Positions 31,616 through 43,355 are shown, counted from the stretch's first letter. The stretch: 64,000 bases of DNA from Zasmidium citrigriseum (GCA_002786025.1 NHNW01000017.1:682001-746000), one strand, 5' to 3'. Made by a program: numbers and translations. The notes: generated by a model not told the origin, from the letters alone.

Positions 31616-33099
31616 TTACTCGCTATCTCCCCGAAAACGATACCTACCGTATAGCGGTAAGGCGTCGTACTTGTTATAGTAACAGAACCTGCCTAGTAGT
31701 AGCAACCACCCTCTATAGGGCAGTAATAGCGACTAATCGCATGTTACAGTAGAGCTCGCCGCTCTACGACACGTTCGTAACCTATCGGCGTACCTATAGT
31801 TACACCGGCGCTATAGCCGAAGATGCCTTACTACTAGGCCGGCCGCCTTTCAACTTTAACACCTAGCTAACTTAGGCTACGACGGCTACTCTTAACGACG
31901 ACAGCTAACGCCGGTAGTTACTCTAAGAACGTGTTTAGCGGCTCTAGCGTAAGCGCTAGTAAGAGACGTAGACGTAGACGCTAGCTTAGGAAGACGAGAC
32001 GGAAGTCGAGACCGAACTTCTACTAGATAACTTATACCTCGCCTATTCCTCTATCGACAATGCTCTTATTAAGGAAGACACGAGCGACCTCGAAAACGTC
32101 TACAATTTAGATAGACTATCTTAACGTTCCTAGTCTCGTAGTCGCCTACGCTAGTAGAGCGGTAGTACGGGTATGCCTTCTCTAACGAGCGTGCCCTTCG
32201 AACCTAAAGACACTATTAACATCGTACGAGGCGACGGTAGTAATCGCATTATCCCTAACCTAGACTAGGGCATAGTCGCCCGGTAAGGCAACACGCTTAA
32301 TCTCACCTTCGCTATACTAGTCGATAAGACATAGAATAGTAAAGTAGTCTACCGTTACAAGCCGTACTATTTCCGTAACATTACTAATCTAGCTAACCTT
32401 CTCGAGCGTGTTAAGAAGGTTCTAGAGAAATAGCTTAATATACTAGATTACGCCGTATAGCTTAATAAACTTCGCGCGAAATATGCCCGTAAGGCTAATA
32501 ATCTCGAAACTAGCCTCGCGGACGCTAATTAACGTCTTAGTAAAATGTAGAGTTCTTACACCGATGCTACTACTAACAACGACCGCCTTTAAGCCTAAGT
32601 CTCTAACCTGCAGACTAAACTTAGCTAGTAGATATAGACGATAACCGCCGCGAAGGGTCGTATTACTAACTACTAGAAGCGTGTAAGAGATTACGAAGAC
32701 ACGATTAGTTAACTCTAAGCTCGCATCTCGATATTAGAATAGGAGTAGTAGCAATAGTCTCGTCGCCGTAACCTATTACGTCGTAGCGTATTAGTAGCTC
32801 TAGTCGTAGCTATAGCTCCGCGCGACGTTAACGACGAGCTCTAGGACGTCCTTAACGACGATGTCTATTACACGGCTCGAACTAACAGAGTTCGCGGTAC
32901 TACTTAGATAGTCCGCGTTAGTACTAAGACGGTAGACAACACGCTATTGAATTAGCGTCTCGTAGTAGCTGCAAAAGCTAACAACACTATAGGCCGTATA
33001 CTACTAGCCCGTCGCTTACGCCCTACCTAACCGGTCGCGTACTTAGTCTCCGACGACGACGATAAATCCGGTAACGACGATGACGCTTAGCCTACACTA
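31616..33099 (+). other. Gypsy 5' internal region, leader and N-terminal gag
   Basis: About 1.5 kb between the 5' LTR and the recognisable gag core. Long stretches read as Asp/Asn/Arg-rich protein interrupted by TAG/TAA codons, so this is probably leader plus a helical N-terminal gag. I could not identify a convincing primer-binding site next to the LTR; RIP may have hidden it. Confidence 0.5.
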
Positions 33100-33970
33100 G
33101 CCCTCTCTCTACGTCGCAAGAATACGGCTAAGCTACCCCCTATGTTTTTAGGAGAGAATAAGAAGGGCGAGTTGCCGTTCCCTAAGTAGAAGCAGAAGAT
33201 GCAGTTCTACATAATACTAGACACTAAGCATGAACCCGAAGAGAAGGTACTTATTACTATTAGCAATACTACCTCTACGGCGTACAACTAGCTCTAGCCT
33301 ATTATAGACAAGTTTACTACGTACAAGGATGTCCTCTCTAATATAGATAACTCCTAGGGCGAGCGACACCTCCGCATTCGTAAGAAGAATAAGTTTAAAG
33401 CCCTTATATAAGGCAAGGGCAACTCCTTCGACAGCTTCTAGTCTAAATTTGTTACATATATACTATATGTCGACATGAAGGACGACGAGCTGTAGTAAGA
33501 GCTTAAGGGCAAGCTTAATAACGACTATTACTAAGACGTAAGAGGCCGTATGTTTTCCTCTATCTACGAGCTCCGCGATTAACTTCGCCTCGTCGACGCT
33601 AACCTTGTTAGTCGAGACCTAGGTACTAAGTCTAGCGGCGGAGGCGGAGGCAACAAAGGCGGTAACAAGAAGGATAAGGCCGCTAAGGATAACAATAAGG
33701 ACTCTAAGACTAAGTTGGAGCAGACTAACGAGCGCCTTAAGGCCGACTACAACTAGCTAGTTAAGGGCTATAAGTTTAAGGCTGTTACCGCCGACGAATA
33801 TACTAAGAAGGAGAAGTGTTTTGCTTGTAAGCAGCCGGGTTACAACCGCATGCAAGTAGCTTATCTACTCTTCGATTATCGCAAGAGTAAGAATAAGCGT
33901 ACTAGTAGGCAACCTGTAGCCGCTACCGCGATTAACATTGCCGACGCTAACGCTAACACTACCGAGGATT
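33100..33970 (+). pseudogene. Gypsy gag remnant with CCHC zinc knuckle
   Basis: Translation gives a capsid-like helical region (FLGENKKGELPFPK-type start, MQFYI, then KFKALI and FVTYILYVDMKDDEL), a Gly/Lys-rich linker, and a zinc knuckle CFACKQPGYNR in which the expected His is Tyr (CAC to TAC). Several TAG/TAA codons interrupt the frame, all explainable by CpA or TpG loss. Confidence 0.75.
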
Positions 33971-34139
33971 AGGGAAAAGCCTAACCTCTAACCGTAAGCA
34001 TAACGGTTAGGGGAAGAGAAGTTTATCCCGTGTAAGAGATCCTCCTAATAGATAGGCCTCGCCGTTAAAACAACTATTTACTAATTCCTCCTAGCTTCCT
34101 AAGGTTGTTAACACGGCAGCCGCTTATATCGACCTATTG

Positions 34140-37100
34140 CTAGTTCCCTCTATTAAGAAACACATCGTTATTACCGGCATAGCCGGTCCCCGCAACCAAC
34201 TCGTTCGCTACATAATCGATAGTAGTTGCACCTCTTCCTTCGTTAACGAGAAGTTTGCGAAGACTCTTAGCTTACGTACTCGATTGCCTACACCTCTTAG
34301 TATTAAAGACTATAAGGGCACTACTAGCGGTCATATTACGCAAGTACTACACACCTAGCTAGATCTTAACGGTTATAAGGAAGACATTAACTACTAGGTA
34401 GCTAATATCGGCTAGTATAATTTTATACTTAGCCTGGATTAGTAGCGGCGTAACCGCCTAACCGATATTAACTAGGCCCGCGGCATTGTTACGCTCCGCG
34501 ATAGCACACAGATTCGTTACGAGCTCTAGCAAGGTTATTAGCCTCCTCCGACATTTACTAACAACTTAGAACCTTCTATTAGTTCTATAACTATTAGCGA
34601 AGCGTAGGACTACACCTTGGATTAGGATACCTACCTCGTCTAGGACATTAACGAAGACGTTTCTAACTCCGTAGCTCTCGTATATGTTAGTCTTTATACT
34701 ACTGCTATGACCCTAGAGGATCTTAAGATCTATATAAAAGGCAAGCCTCTAGTTAACGAAGCAACTGCTAGGGACTTGTTACTACCTAAATTTAAAGACT
34801 TCGCCTACGTCTTCGACTAGACGAAAGCGTCTAAACTTCCACCTTACCGTAAGGGAATTAATCTAACTATCGATTTTTAAGAAGGAGCTAAGCTACCCTT
34901 TAAACGACCTTACCCGATGAACTTATAGGAATACGAGGTTATCTACAAGCACATTACCGATCTTTACGGCAAGCGTTACATCCGACCTTTATCTTTACGA
35001 GTAGTATTACCTACGCTTATTGTCCGCAAACCTAGAGGCGGTCTACGTATCTACGTCGACTACCGAGCGATTAACGAAATTACTATTAAGGACAGGTATC
35101 CAATCCCTTAGATTCGAGAAACACTATCTAAGATAGCGCGAGCCAAGTAGTTTATAGTCCTTAATATTATTGCAGCTTTTAATATAATTAGAATTGCGAA
35201 GGGCTATAAGTAGAAGACTGCCTTTACTATACGATATAGAACCTACGAGTACCTCGTTGTCCTATTTAGCCTTTATAACGTACTACCTGCTTTTTAACGA
35301 TACATTAATAAGGCACTATACGACTTCCTCGATAAGTTCTACTCCGCTTACCTTAACGATATAGTTATCTTTACCGACGGTGAGCGTAAACTACATGTTT
35401 AGTAAGTTAGAGTAGTTCTACGCCGCCTCGCCGAATTTAAGTTGCTAGTCGACATCTTTAAGAGTAAGTTCTTCTAACACGAAGTTAAATACCTTAGTAT
35501 TATTATTTCTTGCGAAGGTATTAAGATAGACCCTGCGAAGGTTAGTACTATTATAGATTAGGCTACTCCTCGCAACTTAAAGGATGTCCTCGCCTTCCTC
35601 GGTATAGCTAACTTCTATCGACGGTTTATTAAAGGCTTTGCTTCTATCGCCTTGCCTATAACTTTACTTACGAAAGGTATTAACTAGAAGGATCCGAAGA
35701 CTCGTCTACCTTTCGTCTAGACTTTAGATTGTTAAGCAGTATTTAACGCCCTTAAAAAGGCGTTTATATTAGCACTAGTCCTACGCTATTACGACCCTAA
35801 GCTTCCATGCATAGTAGAAGCTAACGCCTCCGATCGAGTTGTTGCTAGAGTACTCTCTTAACCTAATAGTACTAGCGCCTTGCATCTAGTAGTATTCTAC
35901 TTAACTAAGATGCTCTTAGCGGAGTGTAACTACGAGATCTACGACAAGGAACTAATAGCTATTGTCCGAGCATTTAAAGAATAGCGGCTAGAGCTAATAG
36001 GAACTTAAGAACCCGTCTATGTCCTCTCGGATTATCGAACGCTATAATACTTTATAACTACTAAACAACTTAACCGGCGCTAGGCCCGCTAGAGCGAGTT
36101 CTTGTCCGCCTTTAATTTCAAGATTAAGTACCGCCTAGGGAAAGATAACATTAAGGCTAACGCCCTTACTAGACGCACGTAGGATTAGGATAGCACTAAT
36201 AATCTCCGCAATCGATAGTAGATTGTTCTTAAGCTATATAACCTTAGTCTAGGCATGTAACCTTAAACTGCCTATATTACGATCGACGAATCCATAGCGC
36301 GGCGCGCGGCAGAGGATTAATACTAACTCGCCCTAGCCGTACTCGAAGTTACTAACCTCGAAGGCCTTCCGCTAGCTAAAGAACTTATTTAAGAAGCGTA
36401 CGCTAATAACGACATCGCATCCGCTATTATAACCGCCCTAAAGGACACTAATATTAAGAAGCTGCCTTTACGCCTTAATGCCCGAATTTCCATCGCAGAT
36501 TGCAAGGTTAACGACGACGGCCTTATTACCGTTTATGGCAAGGTTTACGTCCTAGTCGCTATACGGCCTAAGGTAATACGTATGCATTATAACGAGACTA
36601 CCGCCGGTTACCCTAGCCGAGAACGTACATATAAGCTTATTTACCGTAAGTTCTATTAGCCTAGTATATACGATAACATCCGGCGGTACGTCCTCGCCTA
36701 CTTTACATACAAACGCATTAAAGCCTAGCACGATATGTACTAAGGAAACCTTCGCTAGCTGCCTTTACTAACGGGCGTGTACAAAGAGATTACTATGGAC
36801 TTTATTATAGAGCTACCGCCTAGCAAGAGCCTCCTTAATAATAACACCTACACGAATTGCCTAACCGTTACTTATAGACTCTCTAAACGCAAGCATTTTA
36901 TACTAATCCTTAACCTTACCGCCGAACGAATAGCTTAAGCATTCTTCTAGTAGATCTAGAAGGATTAGGGCTTTATACCGGTTATCTACACTAACCGCGG
37001 CACCTAATAGCTTAGTACATTCTTTACTAGACTTATAGCTACTATAGGTACTACCTAGCGCTTCTTAATAGCCTTTCACCCTTAGACTAATAGCTAGTCC

Positions 37101-37900
37101 GAGAACACTAACAAGGAGCTAGAGTAGTACCTTCGTACTTTTATGAATTACACTTAAGATAACTAGGTTAACAAACTCCCTTACGCTAAGTTTGCTAGTA
37201 ATAGCGTATAATCGTTAACTACGAATATCGCACCCTTCTTTATAACTCTTAGGAGGTTGCCTTAGGCACGAGTATTACGTACTAAGCTAGCTCTACCGCC
37301 GGCCGGTCCCGCGCGCTAAGACGCACTTAAAGCCGACGAATTTGCTTACTAGATGGAACTACTTTACGACTACTACATTATACAGATAACTTATGCCTAA
37401 GTACGTATTATAGACGCTACTAACAAGAGGCGGCAGACTACTCTATTATACGCGGTAGGCGACAAGGTATAGCTCGACACCCGAAATATTTAAACTAAGC
37501 GACCTAGCAAGAAACTCGACTACAAACATGTCGGCCCATTTAAGATATATAAGATTATTGCGCCTAACGTCTACCGCCTCGAACTTCCTACTACTATACG
37601 AATATACGATGTCTTCTATAGTAATGTCCTCCGACTAGCGAACGAATAGCCCTTTCCGAACTAGCACGACACCGAACCTCTACTAGAAGTCGATAACGGC
37701 GAAGAGTCTTAGGAAGTTGAAAGGGTAGTGTCTAGCCGCTAGCTACGCAAGAATAGTAAGAAGATGCTCTATACTATATAGTAGAAAGGAGGAGCGTATA
37801 CGGAGGAGAGGTACGCGGATCTTAAGGGTACCGCTAAGGATGCTATTACGGATTTTTATTACAACAATCCACGAGCTAAGGGCCTAGAACTAGGCTGGAC
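34140..37900 (+). pseudogene. Gypsy pol remnant: protease, RT, RNase H, integrase, chromodomain
   Basis: Readable blocks in order are a protease active-site region (YIIDSSCTSSFV, DSG changed to DSS), RT ([17 protein letters not shown] and the palm motif YLND with its first Asp replaced at 35355-35357), RNase H (an ASDR-like DAS motif and VVFYLTKM), the integrase zinc domain and core (EITMDFIIELPPS, with the catalytic Asp kept), and a C-terminal chromodomain block (near 37710-37880) that ends with FYYNNPRAKG. About one stop per 20-40 codons, mostly TAG. No intact reading frame longer than ~75 codons remains. Confidence 0.8.
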
Positions 37901-38264
37901 ATCGCTAGCCGACTAGGTACTAAACGAACCTATCGAACGACTACTACGACTAGACCTAGCGCTACGACGCTCTATACGCTACTAACGGTACGATATCGTC
38001 CTACGCCTATATATGTGTCGCTTCCGATAAAGTGTTGAACTACTACTAGTACGGCGCCGCTAATAACGTCCGTACGTAAGGCGGCCTCCGACTATAGGAT
38101 ATATACATACCGCTTAATCGCTTACGCCTTACACTATACCGCGTACGCTACCTACTCTACGTCGCTAGAGTCGTTACTCTTCTGTACTATATTATTAGCA
38201 CGGCCGCTCACGATTGTACAATATAACGGCCCTTACATTGCACTTATAGGCGCTCGTACCCGCT

Positions 38265-38275
38265 AGAGGGGGGGG
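38265..38275 (+). other. Polypurine tract of Gypsy element
   Basis: AGAGGGGGGGG ends a few bases before the 3' LTR (38279), the normal place for the primer of plus-strand synthesis. The run is long and unbroken, whereas surrounding sequence is mutated; it has no CpA or TpG to lose. Confidence 0.75.
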
Positions 38276-38278
38276 TAG

Positions 38279-38441
38279 TGTTACGGGGTAACCTACGCTT
38301 CCGCCTTTGTAAGACATACATTCTTTGTTTGCAGAGGATATCTACGCTCTCTACGTTGCCTCTTCCTTTCGATCTTTATAGCGAGTATTCGATACGATAC
38401 GGACTTACATATTTTGTGCCTACTTCCACGTACCCGTATTA
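38279..38441 (+). repeat. 3' LTR of Gypsy element
   Basis: 163 bp copy of the 5' LTR with three RIP-type differences: CA instead of TA once, and TA instead of TG twice. Followed at 38442-38446 by the target duplication TAATT. Confidence 0.93.
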
Positions 38442-38446
38442 TAATT

Positions 38447-40564
38447 AAGCTTAAAGGTAAAGGAGCCGTCTCGCTCGATAATATCTATAATCTTATACTT
38501 ATAGATAATACCCTAGGCCGTTCTAAACTAGTAATTATAGATAGAGCGCTTACTACCCTTCTTTATACTCTTAATCTTATCGAGAGTAAGCTAGTATTAA
38601 TTCTTTCTAAGGTTAAGCGGCTTCTAGTAGATTTTAGTATTAACTTGTTAAAAGAGGGGGTTACGATAAACGTAAGGAACCTTTAAACTCTCGCGATTAA
38701 TATAAGCCTTAATCTTACTATACTTAAGCCGCTACTAAGGCACGAGCTTTATAAAGAGGGTTAAGATATTATAACGCTTACTAGCAATCTACTTCTTTAT
38801 TATTAAGTAGGCCCCCTCGACTCGTAAGGTAACTACTTAGCTATAGTAGGGGAATTTACTCTACTAGAAGTAGTATATAAGCTTCTCTTTATGTAGCTAG
38901 TACTTACGATTAATATAGGCCTAGAGCGTCTTACTTATTATCGATAGTTTAAGGTTGGATTCGTTAAAGGCGAGTATCGATTTAGCTTATATAGCTACTC
39001 TAAATGTTTCGACGTACGCTACGTAGTCTTCTAAGTCCTTATAGTACGAGATTTTGCTATAATCGTTATAGACTAGCTATATCTTAAAGACCTTCTAGGC
39101 TTAGGCCTATACGTTCTTATATACGTACTAGTAGTAAATTAAGGAAGGGGTATTAGAGTATACCCTATCGAGGGCGTTTATATAACCCCTATCGCGATTA
39201 GTAACCTAAAGGTTTAGTAATAGATAGTTATTATCTACGAGAAGCTTCTTAAACTACTTAAATACCTAGGTAAAGGATACCTTATCCTCTTTGCCTATAA
39301 TATAGTATCTAAGGGGTATTATGTCGCTATAGCCCGTACCCGTAGAGAAGTTAAAGAGCGGCCTATTATATCGATTAGTCTTATACGTATTATCGGTAAT
39401 AATATACTTAGGGTAGAGCTTATATAGTTCTAGTATCTAAGGGTTAAGAATTAATAGCTTATCGATAGTCCCCTTATTAGGCCCCCTTTCTACTCTCTAT
39501 ACCTTATATAGATAGCTATTGTCTTTAAGGATCTTCTCGAGGGTATTAGGCGTAGTTATATTACCTTAGACGGTCTTCTAGTAGGCCTAGCGAAGGTTAT
39601 AGATATCCTTTATAGACTATAGACCTATAAAGTAAAGTTAGAAAGGAATTAAGCCGATTAGTAATAAGGGGGGGCACGTAATCGACTTATAACTACTATA
39701 GTACTACTATAACCTTAATAACGTCGACTAAGCGCTTACGTTACTATTAAGGTTATCTATAACCTACTTCTCGATCGCCTTACGCTTCCTCTACGTCCTT
39801 CTATACGTAGCGAAGCTCTTAGAGTCGTAGGTAGGGTAGTTATGTTACCCTCGCGAGTTACTAATAATCTACTAGCCGCTACTATTATTATACGCTCGAA
39901 TAGTATACTTCTAGTTATAGCTAATACGGCCTAAGATAGCGTTTAGTCGCTTAAGCTACTCCTTCGTCGATAGCGCGCCTTATTAAGAGCACTTAATTAA
40001 GCGACTTATCTACTAACCGCCTATCTTAGGCCTCTTCGAGCGATTACTAGACTTTAGAAGCACCGTATATCTATAATTACAAGCCTAGCTCTATATAGCG
40101 TCGAAGGCGCGCTCTATTAAGCTATATCGCTCTCCTTTTAGTAGGTTTAATAATAGACTATCTAACGGCTTATTACGCTCTAATTCTACCTTATACGACG
40201 TATCCTTATCCGTTATCGTCTCGGCGGCGGTAGTAGCGACTTCTTCGATATTAAGACTACCTATAGCAGTAGTAGTAGGCTCTTCGTCTAAGCCGTTATT
40301 ATCGTCCTTATCGAGTCTATCTAGTTTAGCGATACCCGATAGTCTAGGCGCCTCGCTAGACACCTCCTTATTAAATCTACTATCTACGCTATCGCTCTTA
40401 TCGCCGTTATTATCGAAGTCGTCGAGGAAGTTAAGATCTTAGAAGAAATCGCTAGATAGAAGGTTACTAAGCTTATTACTAAAGTACTACCCTTACGATA
40501 GTAATATCGACTACTCGTAGGCCTACTAAGAGGTAGTTAATAGTATAGACAAAGGCGTAGACAT
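38447..40564 (-). pseudogene. MULE transposase remnant, N-terminal and catalytic part
   Basis: Read on the minus strand from about 40564, the frame is a long protein broken only by TAG/TAA. An acidic N-terminal part (EEPTTTAIGSLNIEEV-like) is followed by a helical region and then the MULE transposase core: YIITDNTYKTNRYNRPLF (first catalytic Asp, codon 39392-39394), IGKEDKVSFT*VFK, the VTNRDRGYINALDRVY block (the usual TDRD has become TNRD) and a Y*YVYKNV block that corresponds to the C-x-W-H..KN motif. Downstream helices run to the Gypsy insertion point. The start is uncertain because the frame stays open upstream of 40564. The family assignment rests on motif order plus TIRs and the 9 bp duplication. 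Confidence 0.82.
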
Positions 40565-40751
40565 CGGATTAACAATAGTAACGAGTAATAACACCTTAGA
40601 AGGCGATAGTATCGATATATTAATAGATAGGTTAAGGACGAAATTTAGGTATAGGACGCGACGACGACGTGTCCCGCCAAGACGATGATTTCCTATAGGG
40701 AAACAGCTAATATTTAGGATTATAGGTGATACAGTCCTTACAGCCTATATT

Positions 40752-40800
40752 AGGCGCAATTGCCAAATAGCAAAGCCGCAATTGCCAATTAGCAATCCCC
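40752..40800 (-). repeat. Right terminal inverted repeat of MULE
   Basis: 49 bp, perfect reverse complement of 30301-30349, ending ATTAGCAATCCCC. It holds GCAATTGC palindromes at 40756-40763 and 40778-40785 with the same 22 bp spacing. It is followed by the target duplication ATGCAGAGC at 40801-40809. Confidence 0.95.
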
Positions 40801-40972
40801 ATGCAGAGCATGCCGCATGCATCCACACGGGACTGCTGTTGCACTGAACGGATGCAATTTTGAGTATTGGGCGAAAGTCGAACGTGGGAAGAGCTCTTCG
40901 ATTCCCGTACGTATGAATTGCCATGGTGCTGGCCTGCATTTCTCTAACACTCCTCCATCAATCTAGTCGTTA

Positions 40973-43355
40973 TCATTCATCCATGTGCTCACGTTGACTG
41001 GCCGCTTTGATCTCCCGCTTCATCTGCTCCAACCGCCGATGCATATCCCAAAGCCGCTGCCGTTCATGTCGAGGCACAGTCTCTCCTCTCCTCTCCATCG
41101 CCTCTTGCTTATCGTAGAGCTCTGCATAAGCTGGGTAGTACTTGTCTCGGAAGCTCTGCGCCAGATCAACGCCTTGGCTGAAGGTGATGTCGTTAATGAT
41201 GGACGCGCTGCTTTCAGTGCTGGTGCTGCGTTCCAGAGGAGCCTCATTGCTGCTGGTCCCTCCTATCGACCCATTGCGAGACTTCTGTGATTGGGAAGAT
41301 GATGATTCGGTCTTGCGATGCTTCGAAGGATGGCCATTCTCGTGCGATTGGGAGGGCGAGTCGGCGGATTTGCGTTTGACCCCATTTTCGCCCTTGTGAG
41401 CATGGCCGTTCGTAAGTGATGACTTGGGGGTCGCCGTGCCATTGACGCCAAGCTTTCGAGGCTTGTCTCCATTCGACTTATGGTGGTCGCCGTTCATCTT
41501 GTCCGAGGAGGAAGACATGTAAGATTCCGTGCTCGTCACGGTGTCTTGCCGTTTTCTGACCCCGTTGGTGATGCCCAGTCCTTTCGGAGTCTCGGCGCCC
41601 TGTCTCACTCGTTGCACGCCCAGAGCGCCTCTGTCCGAAACATCAGAAGCCACGCGTGGACGAGCAGCACCCAATGGCGACGGCACACTCGGTCGACTAC
41701 CAGGCTTCTGGGGGCTCAGCTGAGTTCGATGTGAGGATGCCGGTGCAGAGAGGCCGTTGGGGGTGCTTTTGCCGGCAGCGGATGCTTTTGATGCTTTGGC
41801 CACTGGCTTCGAAGCAGGCGTCCCGACCTTGGGCGTGCCTGCACCTTCCTTCGCAGTCTTTGACTTGATCTTTGCCGCTGCCTCGCTGAGTGAAGTCGTT
41901 TGCTTCTTGGCAGTCGCGTTTGTAAGGGGCTTGCGGTCCGTTGCAGATGGTTTCGGCTGGCTGCTGGCTGTCGGTGCTGAGCTCCTGACTTCACCTTCGC
42001 TCTCATCGCTCGAACTGTGCACCAACTCCGCCGATTTGACTTTGGGATTGTTCTTCGCTGTTGTCTGCTTCTTCTTTGGTGGCTTGCCGCCCTCTTTGTC
42101 GCTAGCGGCAGCGGCAGCCTCTCTCTCCTTACGCTTCTTCTCCTTGGCTTCCTCTATCGCCCGTTTCTTGGGGTCCTTATTGGAGAACAACTTCTTCTCG
42201 AACGATCCAGCCTCGTTCTTCTTGCCGCCAATCTTCGGTGTTGACGATGGACCCAGTCGAGGAGTGTTCGCCGCACTTATAGGCTGACCATCATCTGCCT
42301 GTAGCATCGGACTGGCAGCAAGATTAGGCGTGAGCTTCGCAGGTGCGCCCAAATGCAGCTTCGACAAGATCTTCCCTTTGTCTCTCTCGTCCTCGGGAAG
42401 GAGCATCTGCCAAAGTTTCTCGTCTTTTCCCAGCCTCATCCTATCGTATGCTCTTATGGCATTTTCCACCGCTGCGTCCCTTTCTTTCTGCGTTCTGTAT
42501 CCAAATTTCCAGACATCCAAGTCTCTGTACGACCTATCGGTCAACTGCCACTTTCCTTGATCTTGCTTTCCAATCTTCTGCATCATCTCTTCAAGATCGG
42601 GCTTGGGTATATGCGTTTTCTGTATGATATCTTCTGTCGAGAGAGGTTTGATTGCGAGCAGGTGTAAGAGGGGTGTCTTCATCGCCTGGGCTCGTGCGAA
42701 CGACTCGCCTGCCGGGACTGAGGTGGGCGCGGTGCCAACGTGTGGTGCGCCTGGAGTTCCAATGGGTGGGCTGGCAGGCTGGGAACTGAGAAGACCTCGT
42801 CTCTTTGCCTGCTTCTGTTCTCGATTGGCCTCCCAGCGGTGCTTGGGTACGGCCACAACATTATTACTAATGTTGACCGACTTAGCCTGCTTCTCCTGTT
42901 GGTACGACGCAAGACTGCTTTGCAGTGCTGCAAGCGCCGCATCGCTGCCCAGGCTCTGCTTCCTTTCCGGGACCTTCAGCTCAGCACGATGGCTGACGAT
43001 GCCAGCAAAATCGAAGTCGCTCAGGGAGTCGGTGGATGCAGTGTACAGCTCGTGTCGAAAGGCTTCCGGCGATATGGTGAGGTCAATCGTTCGCTTGCCG
43101 AGTCGTATTTTCTGGAAAATGTCAACAATCCAACATCCCACTTCCCGAGTCTTGTAGATGGTCACTCACGGGAGCGTTGCCGGTGAGCAGCTGGAGGCCG
43201 CCTTGCGAGCTGGAAGCTTTCCGCACATCGTCCAAGAGCGATTCGTTGAGCCTGAACAGAATGGCCGGATTCGGGTGTTGCTTGGGGTCTTCTTGGTCGA
43301 TCGCAGCTAGTCCATGGAGCGTGAGGCCGGTCGAGGGAATGGCTGATATCGACAT
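40973..43355 (-). CDS. ell1: RNA polymerase II elongation factor ELL
   Basis: Exon 1 is 43355-43170 and exon 2 is 43111-40973, together 2325 nt (774 aa). ELL suppresses Pol II pausing and works with an EAF-type partner in the nucleus. The N-terminal ELL domain covers residues ~1-330: MSISAIPSTGLTLHGL, AILFRLNESLLDDVRKA, RLGKRTIDLT after the intron, LLHLLAIKPLSTEDIIQKTHI (winged-helix-like) and YRTQKERDAAVENAIRAYDRM. A ~350-residue Lys/Ser/Pro-rich disordered middle follows. Residues ~705-770 are an occludin-homology helical domain (YYPAYAELYDKQ, RLWDMHRRLEQMKREI). Domain order and length are those of fungal ELL proteins. The stop lies 164 bp from the MULE duplication, so the transposon landed in its 3' region without touching the frame. 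Confidence 0.88.

Larger units (their letters stand above)
31453..38441 (+). mobile_element. Chromodomain Gypsy LTR retrotransposon (chromovirus), RIP-mutated
   Basis: 6,989 bp with two 163 bp LTRs (31453-31615, 38279-38441) beginning TG, flanked by TAATT. Going 5' to 3' on the plus strand I can read remnants of gag with a zinc knuckle (~33100-33970), an aspartic protease with a degenerate active site (~34140-34360), reverse transcriptase (~34880-35600), RNase H (~35750-36180), integrase (~36480-37500) and a chromodomain (~37700-37880), the order of chromoviruses. A purine run (38265-38275) just before the 3' LTR is the polypurine tract. In-frame TAG and TAA codons make it non-autonomous. It lies inside the MULE transposase gene in opposite orientation. 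Confidence 0.93.
30301..40800 (-). mobile_element. Mutator-like DNA transposon (MULE), RIP-mutated, with nested Gypsy element
   Basis: A 10,500 bp unit bounded by 49 bp perfect inverted repeats and a 9 bp direct duplication. Without the inserted retrotransposon it would be about 3.5 kb. The only gene in it, read on the minus strand, is a MULE transposase broken by TAG/TAA codons where CAG, CAA or TGG are expected. Almost all CpA and TpG are gone in the interior while CpG is kept, the pattern of repeat-induced point mutation. The first and last ~120-130 bp are not mutated. It sits between a dehydrogenase gene and ELL, about 190 bp and 170 bp from their ends, and neither is disturbed. Confidence 0.92.

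Noticed and set aside
38414..38686. 90-codon plus-strand frame next to the 3' LTR
   Set aside because: It starts in the LTR and runs into the MULE remnant, where the minus strand encodes the transposase. Stops are scarce on both strands because RIP removes TGA codons.
30301..40800. Starship or other giant cargo-carrying element
   Set aside because: No DUF3435 tyrosine recombinase and no cargo genes; the ends, 9 bp duplication and transposase core fit a MULE with one nested retrotransposon.
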